Source of the DNA: Nematostella vectensis
Taxonomy: Eukaryota; Cnidaria; Anthozoa; Actiniaria; Edwardsiidae
Assembly (NCBI RefSeq): GCF_932526225.1
Contig: NC_064040.1
Location: 498,001 to 562,000, forward strand
Reading direction: 5' to 3'
Length of the DNA stretch: 64,000 bases
The notes under the pieces were generated by a model. The model searched no databases, had not been told where the DNA came from, and saw only the letters and a list, made by a program, of their open reading frames with translations. The translations under genes and the position numbers were made by a program. Numbering within the stretch: position 1 is the stretch's first letter; every line of letters begins with the position of its first letter. Positions 13,216 through 28,200 of this stretch are shown here, one piece after another.

Positions 13216-16200
13216 CAGTATACTCGAAAAAAAGGTATATCAATCTATCGAGCGCTATGCTCTATGTTAGAATCTACTTAATCAAGTTAACCAAGGAATC
13301 TAGTTAGTTCTTGTGTGCATAAAATATGTACAGGATCCTGAACAAAGCAAGAGCACATCAAAGATGCTGAGAGTACATAAAAATGTCCCTATACCTTCTT
13401 TTTATGTCATGACACCCCAAGAACAGTATAATTAAGTATCGATATTTAAAAAAAAAAAATAAAGAAAAAAAAATAGGCTATCAGCGGGAATCGAACCCGG
13501 GTAGCTGCGTTAGGAGTCAAGTGCCCGCAACGAAAGACTAACGTGGCATTGCTGAAGGGAATTGTAATGAAAATTACTTTTAATACTATTGGTATCGTAA
13601 ACTATCCCAAGCAAAGTCACCATCAGACTGGAGGTTACATTCGGGAAAAGCTTCAGGGTTACATTCGGGACTTTGTTTTACAAGTGTAACCTCCAAAAGG
13701 TTACAATCGATAATTTTTTTTCCGAATGTAAATTCCAAAAAGTAACATTAGGAAAATAAAACAGTATACTCGGTAAAAAAGGTATATCAATCTATCGAGC
13801 GCTATGCTCTATGTTAGAATCTACTTAATCAAGTTATCCAAGGAATCTAGTTAGTTCTTGTGTGCATAAAATATGTACAGGATCCTGAACAAAGCATGAG
13901 CACATCAAAGATGCTGAGAGTACATAAAAATGTCCCTATACCTTCTTTTTATGTCATGACACACCAAGAACAGTATAAATAAGTATCGATATTTAAAAAA
14001 AAATAAAGAAAAAAAAATAGGCTATCAGCGGGAATCGAACCCGGGTGGCTGCGGTAGTAGTCAAGTGCCCGCAACGAAAGACTAACGTGGCATTACTGAA
14101 GGGAATTGTAATGAAAATTACCGTTAATACTATTGGTATCGTAAACTATCCCAAGCAAAGTCACCATCGGACTGGAGGTTACATTCGAGAAAAGCTTTAG
14201 GGTTACATTCGGGAATTTGTTTTACGAGTGTAACCTCCAAAAGGTTACAATCGATAATTTTTTTTCCGAATGTAAATTCCAAAAAGTAACATTAGGAAAA
14301 TAAAACAGTATACTCGGTAAAAAAGGTATATCAATCTATCGAGCGCTATGCTCTATGTTAGAATCTACTTAATCAAGTTATCCAAGGAATCTAGTTAGTT
14401 CTTGTGTGCATAAAATATGTACAGGATCCTGAACAAAGCATGAGCACATCGAAGATGCTGAGAGTACATAAAAATGTCCCTATACCTTCTTTTTATGTCA
14501 TGACACACCAAGAACAGTATAAATAAGTATCGATATTTAAAAAAAAATAAAGAAAAAAAAATAGGCTATCAGCGGGAATCGAACCCGGGTGGCTGCGGTA
14601 GTAGTCAAGTGCCCGCAACGAAAGACTAACGTGGCATTGCTGAAGGGAATTGTAATGAAAATTACCGTTAATACTATTGGTATCGTAAACTATCCCAAGC
14701 AAAGTCACCATCGGACTGGAGGTTACATTCGGGAAAAGCTTTAGGGTTACATTCGGGAATTTGTTTTACGAGTGTAACCTCCAAAAGGTTACAATCGATA
14801 ATTTTTTTTCCGAATGTAAATTCCAAAAAGTAACATTAGGAAAAATAAACAGTATACTCGGAAAAAAAGGTATATCAATCTATCGAGCGCTATGCTCTAT
14901 GTTTGAATCTACTTAATCAAGTTATCCAAGGAATCTAGTTAGTTCTTGTGTGCATAAAATATGTACAGGATCCTGAACAAAGCATGAGCACATCAAAGAT
15001 CCTGAGAGTACATAAAAATGTCCCTATACCTACTTTTTATGTCATGACACACCAAGAACAGTATAATTAAGTATCGATATTTAAAAAAAAATAATAAAGA
15101 AAAAAAAATATGCTATCAGCGGGAATCGAACCCGGGTCGCTGCGTTAGTAGTCTAGTGCCCGCAACGAAAGACTAACGTGGCATTACTGAAGGGAATTGT
15201 AATGAAAATTACTTTTAATGCTATTGGTATCGTAAACTATCCCAAGCAAAGTCACCATCGGACTGGAGGTTACATTCGGGAAAAGCTTCCGGGTTACATT
15301 CGGGAATTTGTTTTACGAGTGTAACCTCCAAAAGGTTACAATCGATATTTTTTTTTCCTAATGTAAATTCCAAAAAGTAACATTAGTAAAAATAAAACAG
15401 TATACTCGAAAAAAAAGGTATATCAATCTATCGAGCGCTATGCTCTATGTTAGAATCTACTTAATCAAGTTATCCAAGGAATCTAGTTAGTTCTTGTGTG
15501 CATAAAATATGTACAGGATCCTGAACAAAGCATGAGCACATCAAAGATGCTGAGAGTACATAAAAATGTCCCTATACCTTCTTTTTATGTCATGACACAC
15601 CAAGAACAGTATAATTAAGTATTGATATTTAAAAAAAAAAAATAAAGAAAAAAAAATAAAGAAAAAAAAATAAAGAAAAAAAATAGGCTATCAGCGGGAA
15701 TCAAACCCGGGTCGCTGCGTTAGTAGTCAAGTGCCCGCAACGAAAGACTAACGTGGCATTGCTGAAGGGAATTGTAATGAAAATTAATTTTAATACTATT
15801 GGTATCGTAAACTATCCCAAGCAAAGTCACCATTGGACTGGAGGTTACATTCGGGAAAAGCTTCAGGGTTACATTCGGGAATTTGTTTTACGAGTGTAAC
15901 CTCCAAAAGGTTACAATCGATAATTTTTTTTCCGAATGTAAATTCAAAAAAGTAACATTAGGAAAAATAAAACAGTATACTCGAAAAAAAGGTATATCAA
16001 TCTATCGAGCGCTATGCTCTATGTTAGAATCTACTTAATCAAGTTAACCAAGGAATCTAGTTAGTTCTTGTGTGCATAAAATATGTACAGGATCCTGAAC
16101 AAAGCAAGAGCACATCAAAGATGCTGAGAGTACATAAAAATGTCCCTATACCTTCTTTTTATGTCATGACACACCAAGAACAGTATAATTAAGTATCGAT

Positions 16201-19200
16201 ATTTAAAAAAAAAAAATAAAGAAAAAAAAATAGGCTATCAGCGGGAATCGAACCCGGGTAGCTGCGTTAGTAGTCAAGTGCCCGCAACGAAAGACTAACG
16301 TGGCATTGCTGAAGGGAATTGTAATGAAAATTACTTTTAATACTATTGGTATCGTAAACTATCCCAAGCAAAGTCACCATCGGACTGGAGGTTACATTCG
16401 GGAAAAGCTTTAGGGTTACATTCGGGAATTTGTTTTATGAGTGTAACCTCCAAAAGGTTACAATCGATAATTTTTTCCGAATGTAAATACCAAAAATTAA
16501 CATTAGGAAAAATAAAACAGTATACTCGGAAAAAAAGGTATATCAATCTATCGAGCGCTATGCGCTATGTTAGAATCTACTTAATCAAGTTATCCAAGGA
16601 ATCTAGTTAGTTCTTGTGTGCATAAAATATGTACAGGATCCTGAACAAAGCATGAGCACATCAAAGATGCTGAGAGTACATAAAAATGTCCCTATACCTT
16701 CTTTTTATGTCATGACACACCAAGAACAGTATAATTAAGTATCGATATTTTAAAAAAAAAATAAAGAAAAAAAATAGGCTATCAGCGGGAATCGAACCCG
16801 GGTCGCTGCGTTAGTAGTCAAGTGCCCGCAACGAAAGACTAACGTGGCATTGCTGAAGGGAATTGTAATGAAAATTACTTTTAATACTATTGGTATCGTA
16901 AACTATCCCAAGCAAAGTCACCATCAGACTGGAGGTTACATTCGGGAAAAGCTTCAGGGTTACATTCGTGACTTTGTTTTACAAGTGTAACCTCCAAAAG
17001 GTTACAATCGATAATTTTTTTTCCGAATGTGAATTCCAAAAAGTAACATTAGGAAAATAAAACAGTATACTCGGTAAAAAAGGTATATCAATCTATCGAG
17101 CGCTATGCTCTATGTTTGAATCTACTTAATCAAGTTATCCAAGGAATCTAGTTAGTTCTTGTGTGCATAAAATATGTACAGGATCCTGAACAAAGCATGA
17201 GCACATCAAAGATCCTGAGAGTACATAAAAATGTCCCTATACCTTCTTTTTATGTCATGACACACCAAGAACAGTATAATTAAGTATCGATATTTAAAAA
17301 AAATAATAAAGAAAAAAAAAATATGCTATCAGCGGGAATCGAACCCGGGTCGCTGCGTTAGTAGTCTAGTGCCCGCAACGAAAGACTAACGTGGCATTAC
17401 TGAAGGGAATTGTAATGAAAATTACTTTTAATACTATTGGTATCGTAAACTATCCCAAGCAAAGTCACCATCGGACTGGAGGTTACATTCGGGAAAAGCT
17501 TCCGGGTTACATTCGGGAATTTGTTTTACGAGTGTAACCTCCAAAAGGTTACAATCGATATTTTTTTTTCCGAATGTAAATTCCAAAAAGTAACATTAGT
17601 AAAAATAAAACAGTATACTCGAAAAAAAAGGTATATCAATCTATCGAGCGCTGTGCTCTATGTTAGAATCTACTTAATCAAGTTATCCAAGGAATCTAGT
17701 TAGTCCTTGTGTGCATAAAATATGTACAGGATCCTGAACAAAGCATGAGCACATCAAAGATGCTGAGAGTACATAAAAATGTCCCTATACCTTCTTTTTA
17801 TGTCATGACACACCAAGAACAGTATAATTAAGTATCGATATTTAAAAAAAAAAATAAAGAAAAAAAAATTAAGAAAAAAAAATAAAGAAAAAAAAATAAA
17901 GAAAAAAAATAGGCTATCAGCGGGAATCAAACCCGGGTCGCTGCGTTAGTAGTCAAGTGCCCGCAACAAAAGACTAACGTGGCATTGCTGAAGGGAATTG
18001 TAATGAAAATTACTTTTAATACTATTGGTATCGTAAACTATCCCAAGCAAAGTCACCATCGGACTGGAGGTTACATTCGGGAAAAGCTTTAGGGTTACAT
18101 TCGGGAATTTGTTTTATGAGTGTAACCTCCAAAAGGTTACAATCGATAATTTTTTTCCGAATGTAAATACCAAAAATTAACATTAGGAAAAATAAAACAG
18201 TATACTCGGAAAAAAAGGTATATCAATCTATCGAGCGCTATGCTCTATGTTAGAATCTACTTAATCAAGTTATCCAAGGAATCTAGTTAGTTCTTGTGTG
18301 CATAAAATATGTACAGGATCCTGAACAAAGCATGAGCACATCAAAGATGCTGAGAGTACATAAAAATGTCCCTATACCTTCTTTTTATGTCATGACAAAC
18401 CAAGAACAGTATAATTAAGTATCGATATTTAAAAAAAAAAATAAAGAAAAAAAATAGGCTATCAGCGGGAATCGAACCCGGGTCGCTGCGTTAGTAGTCA
18501 AGTGCCCGCAACGAAAGACTAACGTGGCATTGCTGAAGGGAATTGTAATGACAATTACTTTTAATACTATTGGTATCGTAAACTATCCCAAGCAAAGTCA
18601 CCATCAGACTGGAGGTTACATTCGGGAAAAGCTTCAGGGTTACATTCGTGACTTTGTTTTACAAGTGTAACCTCCAAAAGGTTACAATCGATAATTTTTT
18701 TTTCAGAATGTAAATTCCAAAAAGTAACATTAGGAAATTAAAACAGTATACTCGGTAAAAAAGGTATATCAATCTATCGAGCGCTATGCTCTATGTTAGA
18801 ATCTACTTAATCAAGTTATCCAAGGAATCTAGTTAGTTCTTGTGTGCATAAAATATGTACAGGATCCTGAACAAAGCATGAGCACATCAAAGATGCTGAG
18901 AGTACATAAAAATGTCCCTATACCTTCTTTTTATGTCATGACACACCAAGAACAGTATAAATAAGTATCGATATTTAAAAAAAAATAAAGAAAAAAAAAT
19001 AGGCTATCAGCGGGAATCGAACCCGGGTGGCTGCGGTAGTAGTCAAGTGCCCGCAACGAAAGACTAACGTGGCATTGCTGAAGGGAATTGTAATGAAAAT
19101 TACCGTTAATACTATTGGTATCGTAAACTATCCCAAGCAAAGTCACCATCGGACTGGAGGTTACATTCGGGAAAAGCTTTAGGGTTACATTCGGGAATTT

Positions 19201-22200
19201 GTTTTACGAGTGTAACCTCCAAAAGGTTACAATCGATAATTTTTTTTCCGAATGTAAATTCCAAAAAGTAACATTAGGAAAAATAAACAGTATACTCGGA
19301 AAAAAAGGTATATCAATCTATCGAGCGCTATGCTCTATGTTTGAATCTACTTAATCAAGTTATCCAAGGAATCTAGTTAGTTCTTGTGTGCATAAAATAT
19401 GTACAGGATCCTGAACAAAGCATGAGCACATCAAAGATCCTGAGAGTACAGAAAAATGTCCCTATACCTTCTTTTTATGTCATGACACACCAAGAACAGT
19501 ATAATTAAGTATCGATATTTAAAAAAAATAATAAAGAAAAAAAAAATATGCTATCAGCGGGAATCGAACCCGGGTCGCTGCGTTAGTAGTCTAGTGCCCG
19601 CAACGAAAGACTAACGTGGCATTACTGAAGGGAATTGTAATGAAAATTACTTTTAATACTATTGGTATCGTAAACTATCCCAAGCAAAGTCACCATCGGA
19701 CTGGAGGTTACATTCGGGAAAAGCTTCCGGGTTACATTCGGGAATTTGTTTTACGAGTGTAACCTCCAAAAGGTTACAATCGATATTTTTTTTTCCGAAT
19801 GTAAATTCCAAAAAGTAACATTAGTAAAAATAAAACAGTATACTCGAAAAAAAAGGTATATCAATCTATCGAGCGCTATGCTCTATGTTAGAATCTACTT
19901 AATCAAGTTATCCAAGGAATCTAGTTAGTTCTTGTGTGCATAAAATATGTACAGGATCCTGAACAAAGCATGAGCACATCAAAGATGCTGAGAGTACATA
20001 AAAATGTCCCTATACCTTCTTTTTATGTCATGACACACCAAGAACAGTATAATTAAGTATCGATATTTAAAAAAAAAAATAAAGAAAAAAAAATAAAGAA
20101 AAAAAAATAAAGAAAAAAAAATAAAGAAAAAAAAATAGGCTATCAGCGGGAATCAAACCCGGGTCGCTGCGTTAGTAGTCAAGTGCCCGCAACGAAAGAC
20201 TAACGTGGCATTGCTGAAGGGAATTGTAATGAAAATTAATTTTAATACTATTGGTATCGTAAACTATCCCAAGCAAAGTCACCATCGGACTGGAGGTTAC
20301 ATTCGGGAAAAGCTTCAGGGTTACATTCGGGAATTTGTTTTACGAGTGTAACCTCCAAAAGGTTACAATCGATAATTTTTTTTTCGAATGTAAATTCAAA
20401 AAAGTAACATTAGGAAAAATAAAACAGTATACTCGAAAAAAAGGTATATCAATCTATCGAGCGCTATGCTCTATGTTAGAATCTCCTTAATCAAGTTAAC
20501 CAAGGAATCTAGTTAGTTCTTGTGTGCATAAAATATGTACAGGATCCTGAACAAAGAAAGAGCACATCAAAGATGCTGAGAGTACATAAAAATGTCCCTA
20601 TACCTTCTTTTTATGTCATGACTCAACAAGAACAGTATAATTAAGTATCGATATTTAAAAAAAATAAATAAAGAAAAAAAAATAGGCTATCAGCGGGAAT
20701 CGAACCCGGGTCGCTGCGTTAGTAGCCAAGTGCCCGCAACGAAAGACTAACGTGGCATTGCTGAAGGGAATTGTAATGAAAATTACTTTTAATACTATTG
20801 GTATCGTAAACTATCCCAAGCAAAGTCACCATCGGACTGGAGGTTACATTCGGGAAAACCTTTAGGGTTACATTCGGGAATTTGTTTTACGAGTGTAACC
20901 TCCAAAAAGTTACAATCGATAATTTTTTTTCCGAATGTAAATACCAAAAAGTAACATTATGAAAAATAAAACAGTATACTCGGAAAAAAAGGTATATCAA
21001 TCTATCGAGCGCTATGCTCTATGTTAGAATCTACTTAATCAAGTTATCCAAGGAATCTAGTTAGTTCTTGTGTGCATAAAATATGTACAGGATCCTGAAC
21101 AAAGCATGAGCACATCAAAGATGCTGAGAGTACATAAAAATGTCCCTATACCTTCTTTTTATGTCATGACACACCAAGAACAGTATAAATAAGTATCGAT
21201 ATTTAAAAAAAAATAAAGAAAAAAAAATAGGCTATCAGCGGGAATCGAACCCGGGTGGCTGCGGTAGTAGTCAAGTGCCCGCAACGAAAGACTAACGTGG
21301 CATTGCTGAAGGGAATTGTAATGAAAACTACCGTTAATACTATTGGTATCGTAAACTATCCCAAGCAAAGTCACCATCGGACTGGAGGTTACATTCGGGA
21401 AAAGCTTTAGGGTTACATTCGGGAATTTGATTTACGAGTGTAACCTCCAAAAGGTTACAATCGATAATTTTTTTTCCGAATGTAAATTCCAAAAAGTAAC
21501 ATTAGGAAAAATAAACAGTATACTCGGAAAAAAAGGTATATCAATCTATCGAGCGCTATGCTCTATGTTTGAATCTACTTAATCAAGTTATCCAAGGAAT
21601 CTAGTTAGTTCTTGTGTGCATAAAATATGTACAGGATCCTGAACAAAGCATGAGCACATCAAAGATCCTGAGAGTACATAAAAATGTCCCTATACCTTCT
21701 TTTTATGTCATGACACACCAAGAACAGTATAATTAAGTATCGATATTTAAAAAAAAATAATAAAGAAAAAAAAAAATATGCTATCAGCGGGAATCGAACC
21801 CGGGTCGCTGCGTTAGTAGTCTAGTGCCCGCAACGAAAGACTAACGTGGCATTACTGAAGGGAATTGTAATGAAAATTACTTTTAATGCTATTGGTATCG
21901 TAAACTATCCCAATCAAAGTCACCATCGGACTGGAGGTTACATTCGGGAAAAGCTTCCGTGTTACATTCGGGAATTTGTTTTACGAGTGTAACCTCCAAA
22001 AGGTTACAATCGATATTTTTTTTTCCTAATGTAAATTCCAAAAAGTAACATTAGTAAAAATAAAACAGTATACTCGAAAAAAAAGGTATATCAATCTATC
22101 GAGCGCTATGCTCTATGTTAGAATCTACTTAATCAAGTTATCCAAGGAATCTAGTTAGTTCTTGTGTGCATAAAATATGTACAGGATCCTGAACAAAGCA

Positions 22201-25200
22201 TGAGCACATCAAAGATGCTGAGAGTACATAAAAATGTCCCTATACCTTCTTTTTATGTCATGACACACCAAGAACAGTATAATTAAGTATCGATATTTAA
22301 AAAAAAAAAATAAAGAAAAAAAAATAAAGAAAAAAAAATAAAGAAAAAAAAATAAAGAAAAAAAAATAGGCTATCAGCGGGAATCAAACCCGTGTCGCTG
22401 CGTTAGTAGTCAAGTGCCCGCAACGAAAGACTAACGTGGCATTGCTGAAGGGAATTGTAATGAAAATTAATTTTAATACTATTGGTATCGTAAACTATCC
22501 CAAGCAAAGTCACCATCGGACTGGAGGTTACATTCGGGAAAAGCTTCAGGGTTACATTCGGGAATTTGTTTTACGAGTGTAACCTCCAAAAGGTTACAAT
22601 CGATAATTTTTTTTCCGAATGTAAATTCAAAAAAGTAACATTAGGAAAAATATAACAGTATACTCGAAAAAAAGGTATATCAATCTATCGAGCGCTATGC
22701 TCTATGTTAGAATCTACTTAATCAAGTTAACCAAGGAATCTAGTTAGTTCTTGTGTGCATAAAATATGTACAGGATCCTGAACAAAGCAAGAGCACATCA
22801 AAGATGCTGAGAGTACATAAAAATGTCCCTATACCTTCTTTTTATGTCATGACACAACAAGAACAGTATAATTAAGTATCGATATTTAAAAAAAAAAAAT
22901 AAAGAAAAAAAAATAGGCTATCAGCGGGAATCGAACCCGGGTAGCTGCGTTAGTAGTCAAGTGCCCGCAACGAAAGACTAACGTGGCATTTCTGAAGGGA
23001 ATTGTAATGAAAATTACTTTTAATACTATTGGTATCGTAAACTATCCCAAGCAAAGTCACCATCGGACTGGAGGTTACATTCGGGAAAAGCTTTAGGGTT
23101 ACATTCGGGAATTTGTTTTATGAGTGTAACCTCCAAAAGGTTACAATCGATAATTTTTTTCCGAATGTAAATACCAAAATTTAACATTAGGAAAAATAAA
23201 ACAGTATACTCGGAAAAAAAGGTATATCAATCTATCGAGCGCTATGCTCTATGTTAGAATCTACTTAATCAAGTTATCCAAGGAATCTAGTTAGTTCTTG
23301 TGTGCATAAAATATGTACAGGATCCTGAACAAAGCATGAGCACATCAAAGATGCTGAGAGTACATAAAAATGTCCCTATACCTTCTTTTTATGTCATGAC
23401 ACACCAAGAACAGTATAATTAAGTATCGATATTTAAAAAAAAAAATAAAGAAAAAAAATAGGCTATCAGCGGGAATCGAACCCGGGTCGCTGCGTTAGTA
23501 GTCAAGTGCCCGCAACGAAAGACTAACGTGGCATTGCTGAAGGGAATTGTAATGAAAATTACTTTTAATACTATAGGTATCGTAAACTATCCCAAGCAAA
23601 GTCACCATCAGACTGGAGGTTACATTCGGGAAAAGCTTCAGGGTTACATTCGTGACTTTGTTTTACAAGTGTAACCTCCAAAAGGTTACAATCGATAATT
23701 TTTTTTCCGAATGTAAATTCCAAAAAGTAACATTAGGAAAATAAAACAGTATACTCGGTAAAAAAGGTATATCAATCTATCGAGCGCTATGCTCTATGTT
23801 AGAATCTACTTAATCAAGTTATCCAAGGAATCTAGTTAGTTCTTGTGTGCATAAAATATGTACAGGATCCTGAACAAAGCATGAGCACATCAAAGATGCT
23901 GAGAGTACATAAAAATGTCCCTATACCTTCTTTTTATGTCATGACACACCAAGAACAGTATAATTAAGTATCGATATTTAAAAAAAAATAATAAAGAAAA
24001 AAAAAATATGCTATCAGCGGGAATCGAACCCGGGTCGCTGCGTTAGTAGTCTAGTGCCCGCAACGAAAGACTAACGTGGCATTACTGAAGGGAATTGTAA
24101 TGAAAATTACTTTTAATGCTATTGGTATCGTAAACTATCCCAAGCAAAGTCACCATCGGACTGGAGGTTACATTCGGGAAAAGCTTCCGGGTTACATTCG
24201 GGAATTTGTTTTACGAGTGTAACCTCCAAAAGGTTACAATCGATATTTTTTTTTCCTAATGTAAATTCCAAAAAGTAACATTAGTAAAAATAAAACAGTA
24301 TACTCGAAAAAAAAGGTATATCAATCTATCGAGCGCTATGCTCTATGTTAGAATCTACTTAATCAAGTTATCCAAGGAATCTAGTTAGTTCTTGTGTGCA
24401 TAAAATATGTACAGGATCCTGAACAAAGCATGAGCACATCAAAGATGCTGAGAGTACATAAAAATGTCCCTATACCTTCTTTTTATGTCATGACACACCA
24501 AGAACAGTATAATTAAGTATCGATATTTAAAAAAAAAAATAAAGAAAAAAAAATGAAGAAAAAAAATAAAGAAAAAAAAATAAAGAAAAAAAAATAAAGA
24601 AAAAAAATAGGCTATCAGCGGGAATCAAACCCGGGTCGCTGCGTTAGTAGTCAAGTGCCCGCAACGAAAGACTAACGTGGCATTGCTGAAGGGAATTGTA
24701 ATGAAAATTAATTTTAATACTATTGGTATCGTAAACTATCCCAAGCAAAGTCACCATCGGACTGGAGGTTACATTCGGGAAAAGCTTCAGGGTTACATTC
24801 GGGAATTTGTTTTACGAGTGTAACCTCCAAAAGGTTACAATCGATAATTTTTTTTCCGAATGTAAATTCAAAAAAGTAACATTAGGAAAAATAAAACAGT
24901 ATACTCGAAAAAAAGGTATATCAATCTATCGAGCGCTATGCTCTATGTTAGAATCTACTTAATCAAGTTAACCAAGGAATCTAGTTAGTTCTTGTGTGCA
25001 TAAAATATGTACAGGATCCTGAACAAAGCAAGAGCACATCAAAGATGCTGAGAGTACATAAAAATGTCCCTATACCTTCTTTTTATGTCGTGACACAACA
25101 AGAACAGTATAATTAAGTATCGATATTTAAAAAAAAAAAAATAAAGAAAAAAAAATAGGCTATCAGCGGGAATCGAACCCGGGTAGCTGCGTTAGTAGTC

Positions 25201-28200
25201 AAGTGCCCGCAACGAAAGACTAACGTGGCATTTCTGAAGGGAATTGTAATGAAAATTACTTTTAATACTATTGGTATCGTAAACTATCCCAAGCAAAGTC
25301 ACCATCGGACTGGAGGTTACATTCGGGAAAAGCTTTAGGGTTACATTCGGGAATTTGTTTTATGAGTGTAACCTCCAAAAGGTTACAATCGATACTTTTT
25401 TTCCGAATGTAAATACCAAAAATTAACATTAGGAAAAATAAAACAGTATACTCGGAAAAAAAGGTATATCAATCTATCGAGCGCTATGCTCTATGTTAGA
25501 ATCTACTTAATCAAGTTATCCAAGGAATCTAGTTAGTTCTTGTGTGCATAAAATATGTACAGGATCCTGAACAAAGCATGAGCACATCAAAGATGCTGAG
25601 AGTACATAAAAATGTCCCTATACCTTCTTTTTATGTCATGACACACCAAGAACAGTATAATTAAGTATCGATATTTAAAAAAAAAAATAAAGAAAAAAAA
25701 TAGGCTATCAGCGGGAATCGAACCCGGGTCGCTGCGTTAGTAGTCAAGTGCCCGCAACGAAAGACTAACGTGGCATTGCTGAAGGGAATTGTAATGAAAA
25801 TTACTTTTAATACTATTGGTATCGTAAACTATCCCAAGCAAAGTCACCATCAGACTGGAGGTTACATTCGGGAAAAGCTTCAGGGTTACATTCGTGACTT
25901 TGTTTTACAAGTGTAACCTCCAAAAGGTTACAATCGATAATTTTTTTTCCGAATGTAAATTCCAAAAAGTAACATTAGGAAAATAAAACAGTATACTCGG
26001 TAAAAAAGGTATATCAATCTATCGAGCGCTATGCTCTATGTTAGAATCTACTTAATCAAGTTATCCAAGGAATCTAGTTAGTTCTTGTGTGCATAAAATA
26101 TGTACAGGATCCTGAACAAAGCATGAGCACATCAAAGATGCTGAGAGTACATAAAAATGTCCCTATACCTTCTTTTTATGTCATGACACACCAAGAACAG
26201 TATAATTAAGTATCGATATTTAAAAAAAAAAATAAAGAAAAAAAATAGGCTATCAGCGGGAATCGAACCCGGGTCGCTGCGTTAGTAGTCAAGTGCCCGC
26301 AACGAAAGACTAACGTGGCATTGCTGAAGGGAATTGTAATGAAAATTACTTTTAATACTATAGGTATCGTAAACTATCCCAAGCAAAGTCACCATCAGAC
26401 TGGAGGTTACATTCGGGAAAAGCTTCAGGGTTACATTCGTGACTTTGTTTTACAATGGTAACCTCCAAAATGTTACAATCGATAATTTTTTTTCCGAATG
26501 TAAATTCCAAAAAGTAACATTAGGAAAATAAAACAGTATACTCGGTAAAAAAGGTATATCAATCTATCGAGCGCTATGCTCTATGTTAGAATCTACTTAA
26601 TCAAGTTATCCAAGGAATCTAGTTAGTTCTTGTGTGCATAAAATATGTACAGGATCCTGAACAAAGCATGAGCACATCAAAGATGCTGAGAGTACATAAA
26701 AATGTCCCTATACCTTCTTTTTATGTCATGACACACCAAGAACAGTATAATTAAGTATCGATATTTAAAAAAAAATAATAAAGAAAAAAAAAATATGCTA
26801 TCAGCGGGAATCGAACCCGGGTCGCTGCGTTAGTAGTCTAGTGCCCGCAACGAAAGACTAACGTGGCATTACTGAAGGGAATTGTAATGAAAATTACTTT
26901 TAATGCTATTGGTATCGTAAACTATCCCAAGCAAAGTCACCATCGGACTGGAGGTTACATTCGGGAAAAGCTTCCGGGTTACATTCGGGAATTTGTTTTA
27001 CGAGTGTAACCTCCAAAAGGTTACAATCGATATTTTTTTTTCCTAATGTAAATTCCAAAAAGTAACATTAGTAAAAATAAAACAGTATATTCGAAAAAAA
27101 AGGTATATCAATCTATCGAGCGCTATGCTCTATGTTAGAATCTACTTAATCAAGTTATCCAAGGAATCTAGTTAGTTCTTGTGTGCATAAAATATGTACA
27201 GGATCCTGAACAAAGCATGAGCACATCAAAGATGCTGAGAGTACATAAAAATGTCCCTATACCTTCTTTTTATGTCATGACACACCAAGAACAGTATAAT
27301 TAAGTATCGATATTTAAAAAAAAAAATAAAGAAAAAAAAATGAAGAAAAAAAAATAAAGAAAAAAAAATAAAGAAAAAAAAATAAAGAAAAAAAATAGGC
27401 TATCAGCGGGAATCAAACCCGGGTCGCTGCGTTAGTAGTCAAGTGCCCGCAACGAAAGACTAACGTGGCATTGCTGAAGGGAATTGTAATGAAAATTAAT
27501 TTTAATACTATTGGTATCGTAAACTATCCCAAGCAAAGTCACCATCGGACTGGAGGTTACATTCGGGAAAAGCTTAAGGGTTACATTCGGGAATTTGTTT
27601 TACGAGTGTAACCTCCAAAAGGTTACAATCGATAATTTTTTTTCCGAATGTAAATTCAAAAAAGTAACATTAGGAAAAATAAAACAGTATACTCGAAAAA
27701 AAGGTATATCAATCTATCGAGCGCTATGCTCTATGTTAGAATCTACTTAATCAAGTTAACCAAGGAATCTAGTTAGTTCTTGTGTGCATAAAATATGTAC
27801 AGGATCCTGAACAAAGCAAGAGCACATCAAAGATGCTGAGAGTACATAAAAATGTCCCTATACCTTCTTTTTATGTCGTGACACAACAAGAACAGTATAA
27901 TTAAGTATCGATATTTAAAAAAAAAAAAAATAAAGAAAAAAAAATAGGCTATCAGCGGGAATCGAACCCGGGTAGCTGCGTTCGTAGTCAAGTGCCCGCA
28001 ACGAAAGACTAACGTGGCATTTCTGAAGGGAATTGTAATGAAAATTACTTTTAATACTATTGGTATCGTAAACTATCCCAAGCAAAGTCACCATCGGACT
28101 GGAGGTTACATTCGGGAAAAGCTTTAGGGTTACATTCGGGAATTTGTTTTATGAGTGTAACCTCCAAAAGGTTACAATCGATACTTTTTTTCCGAATGTA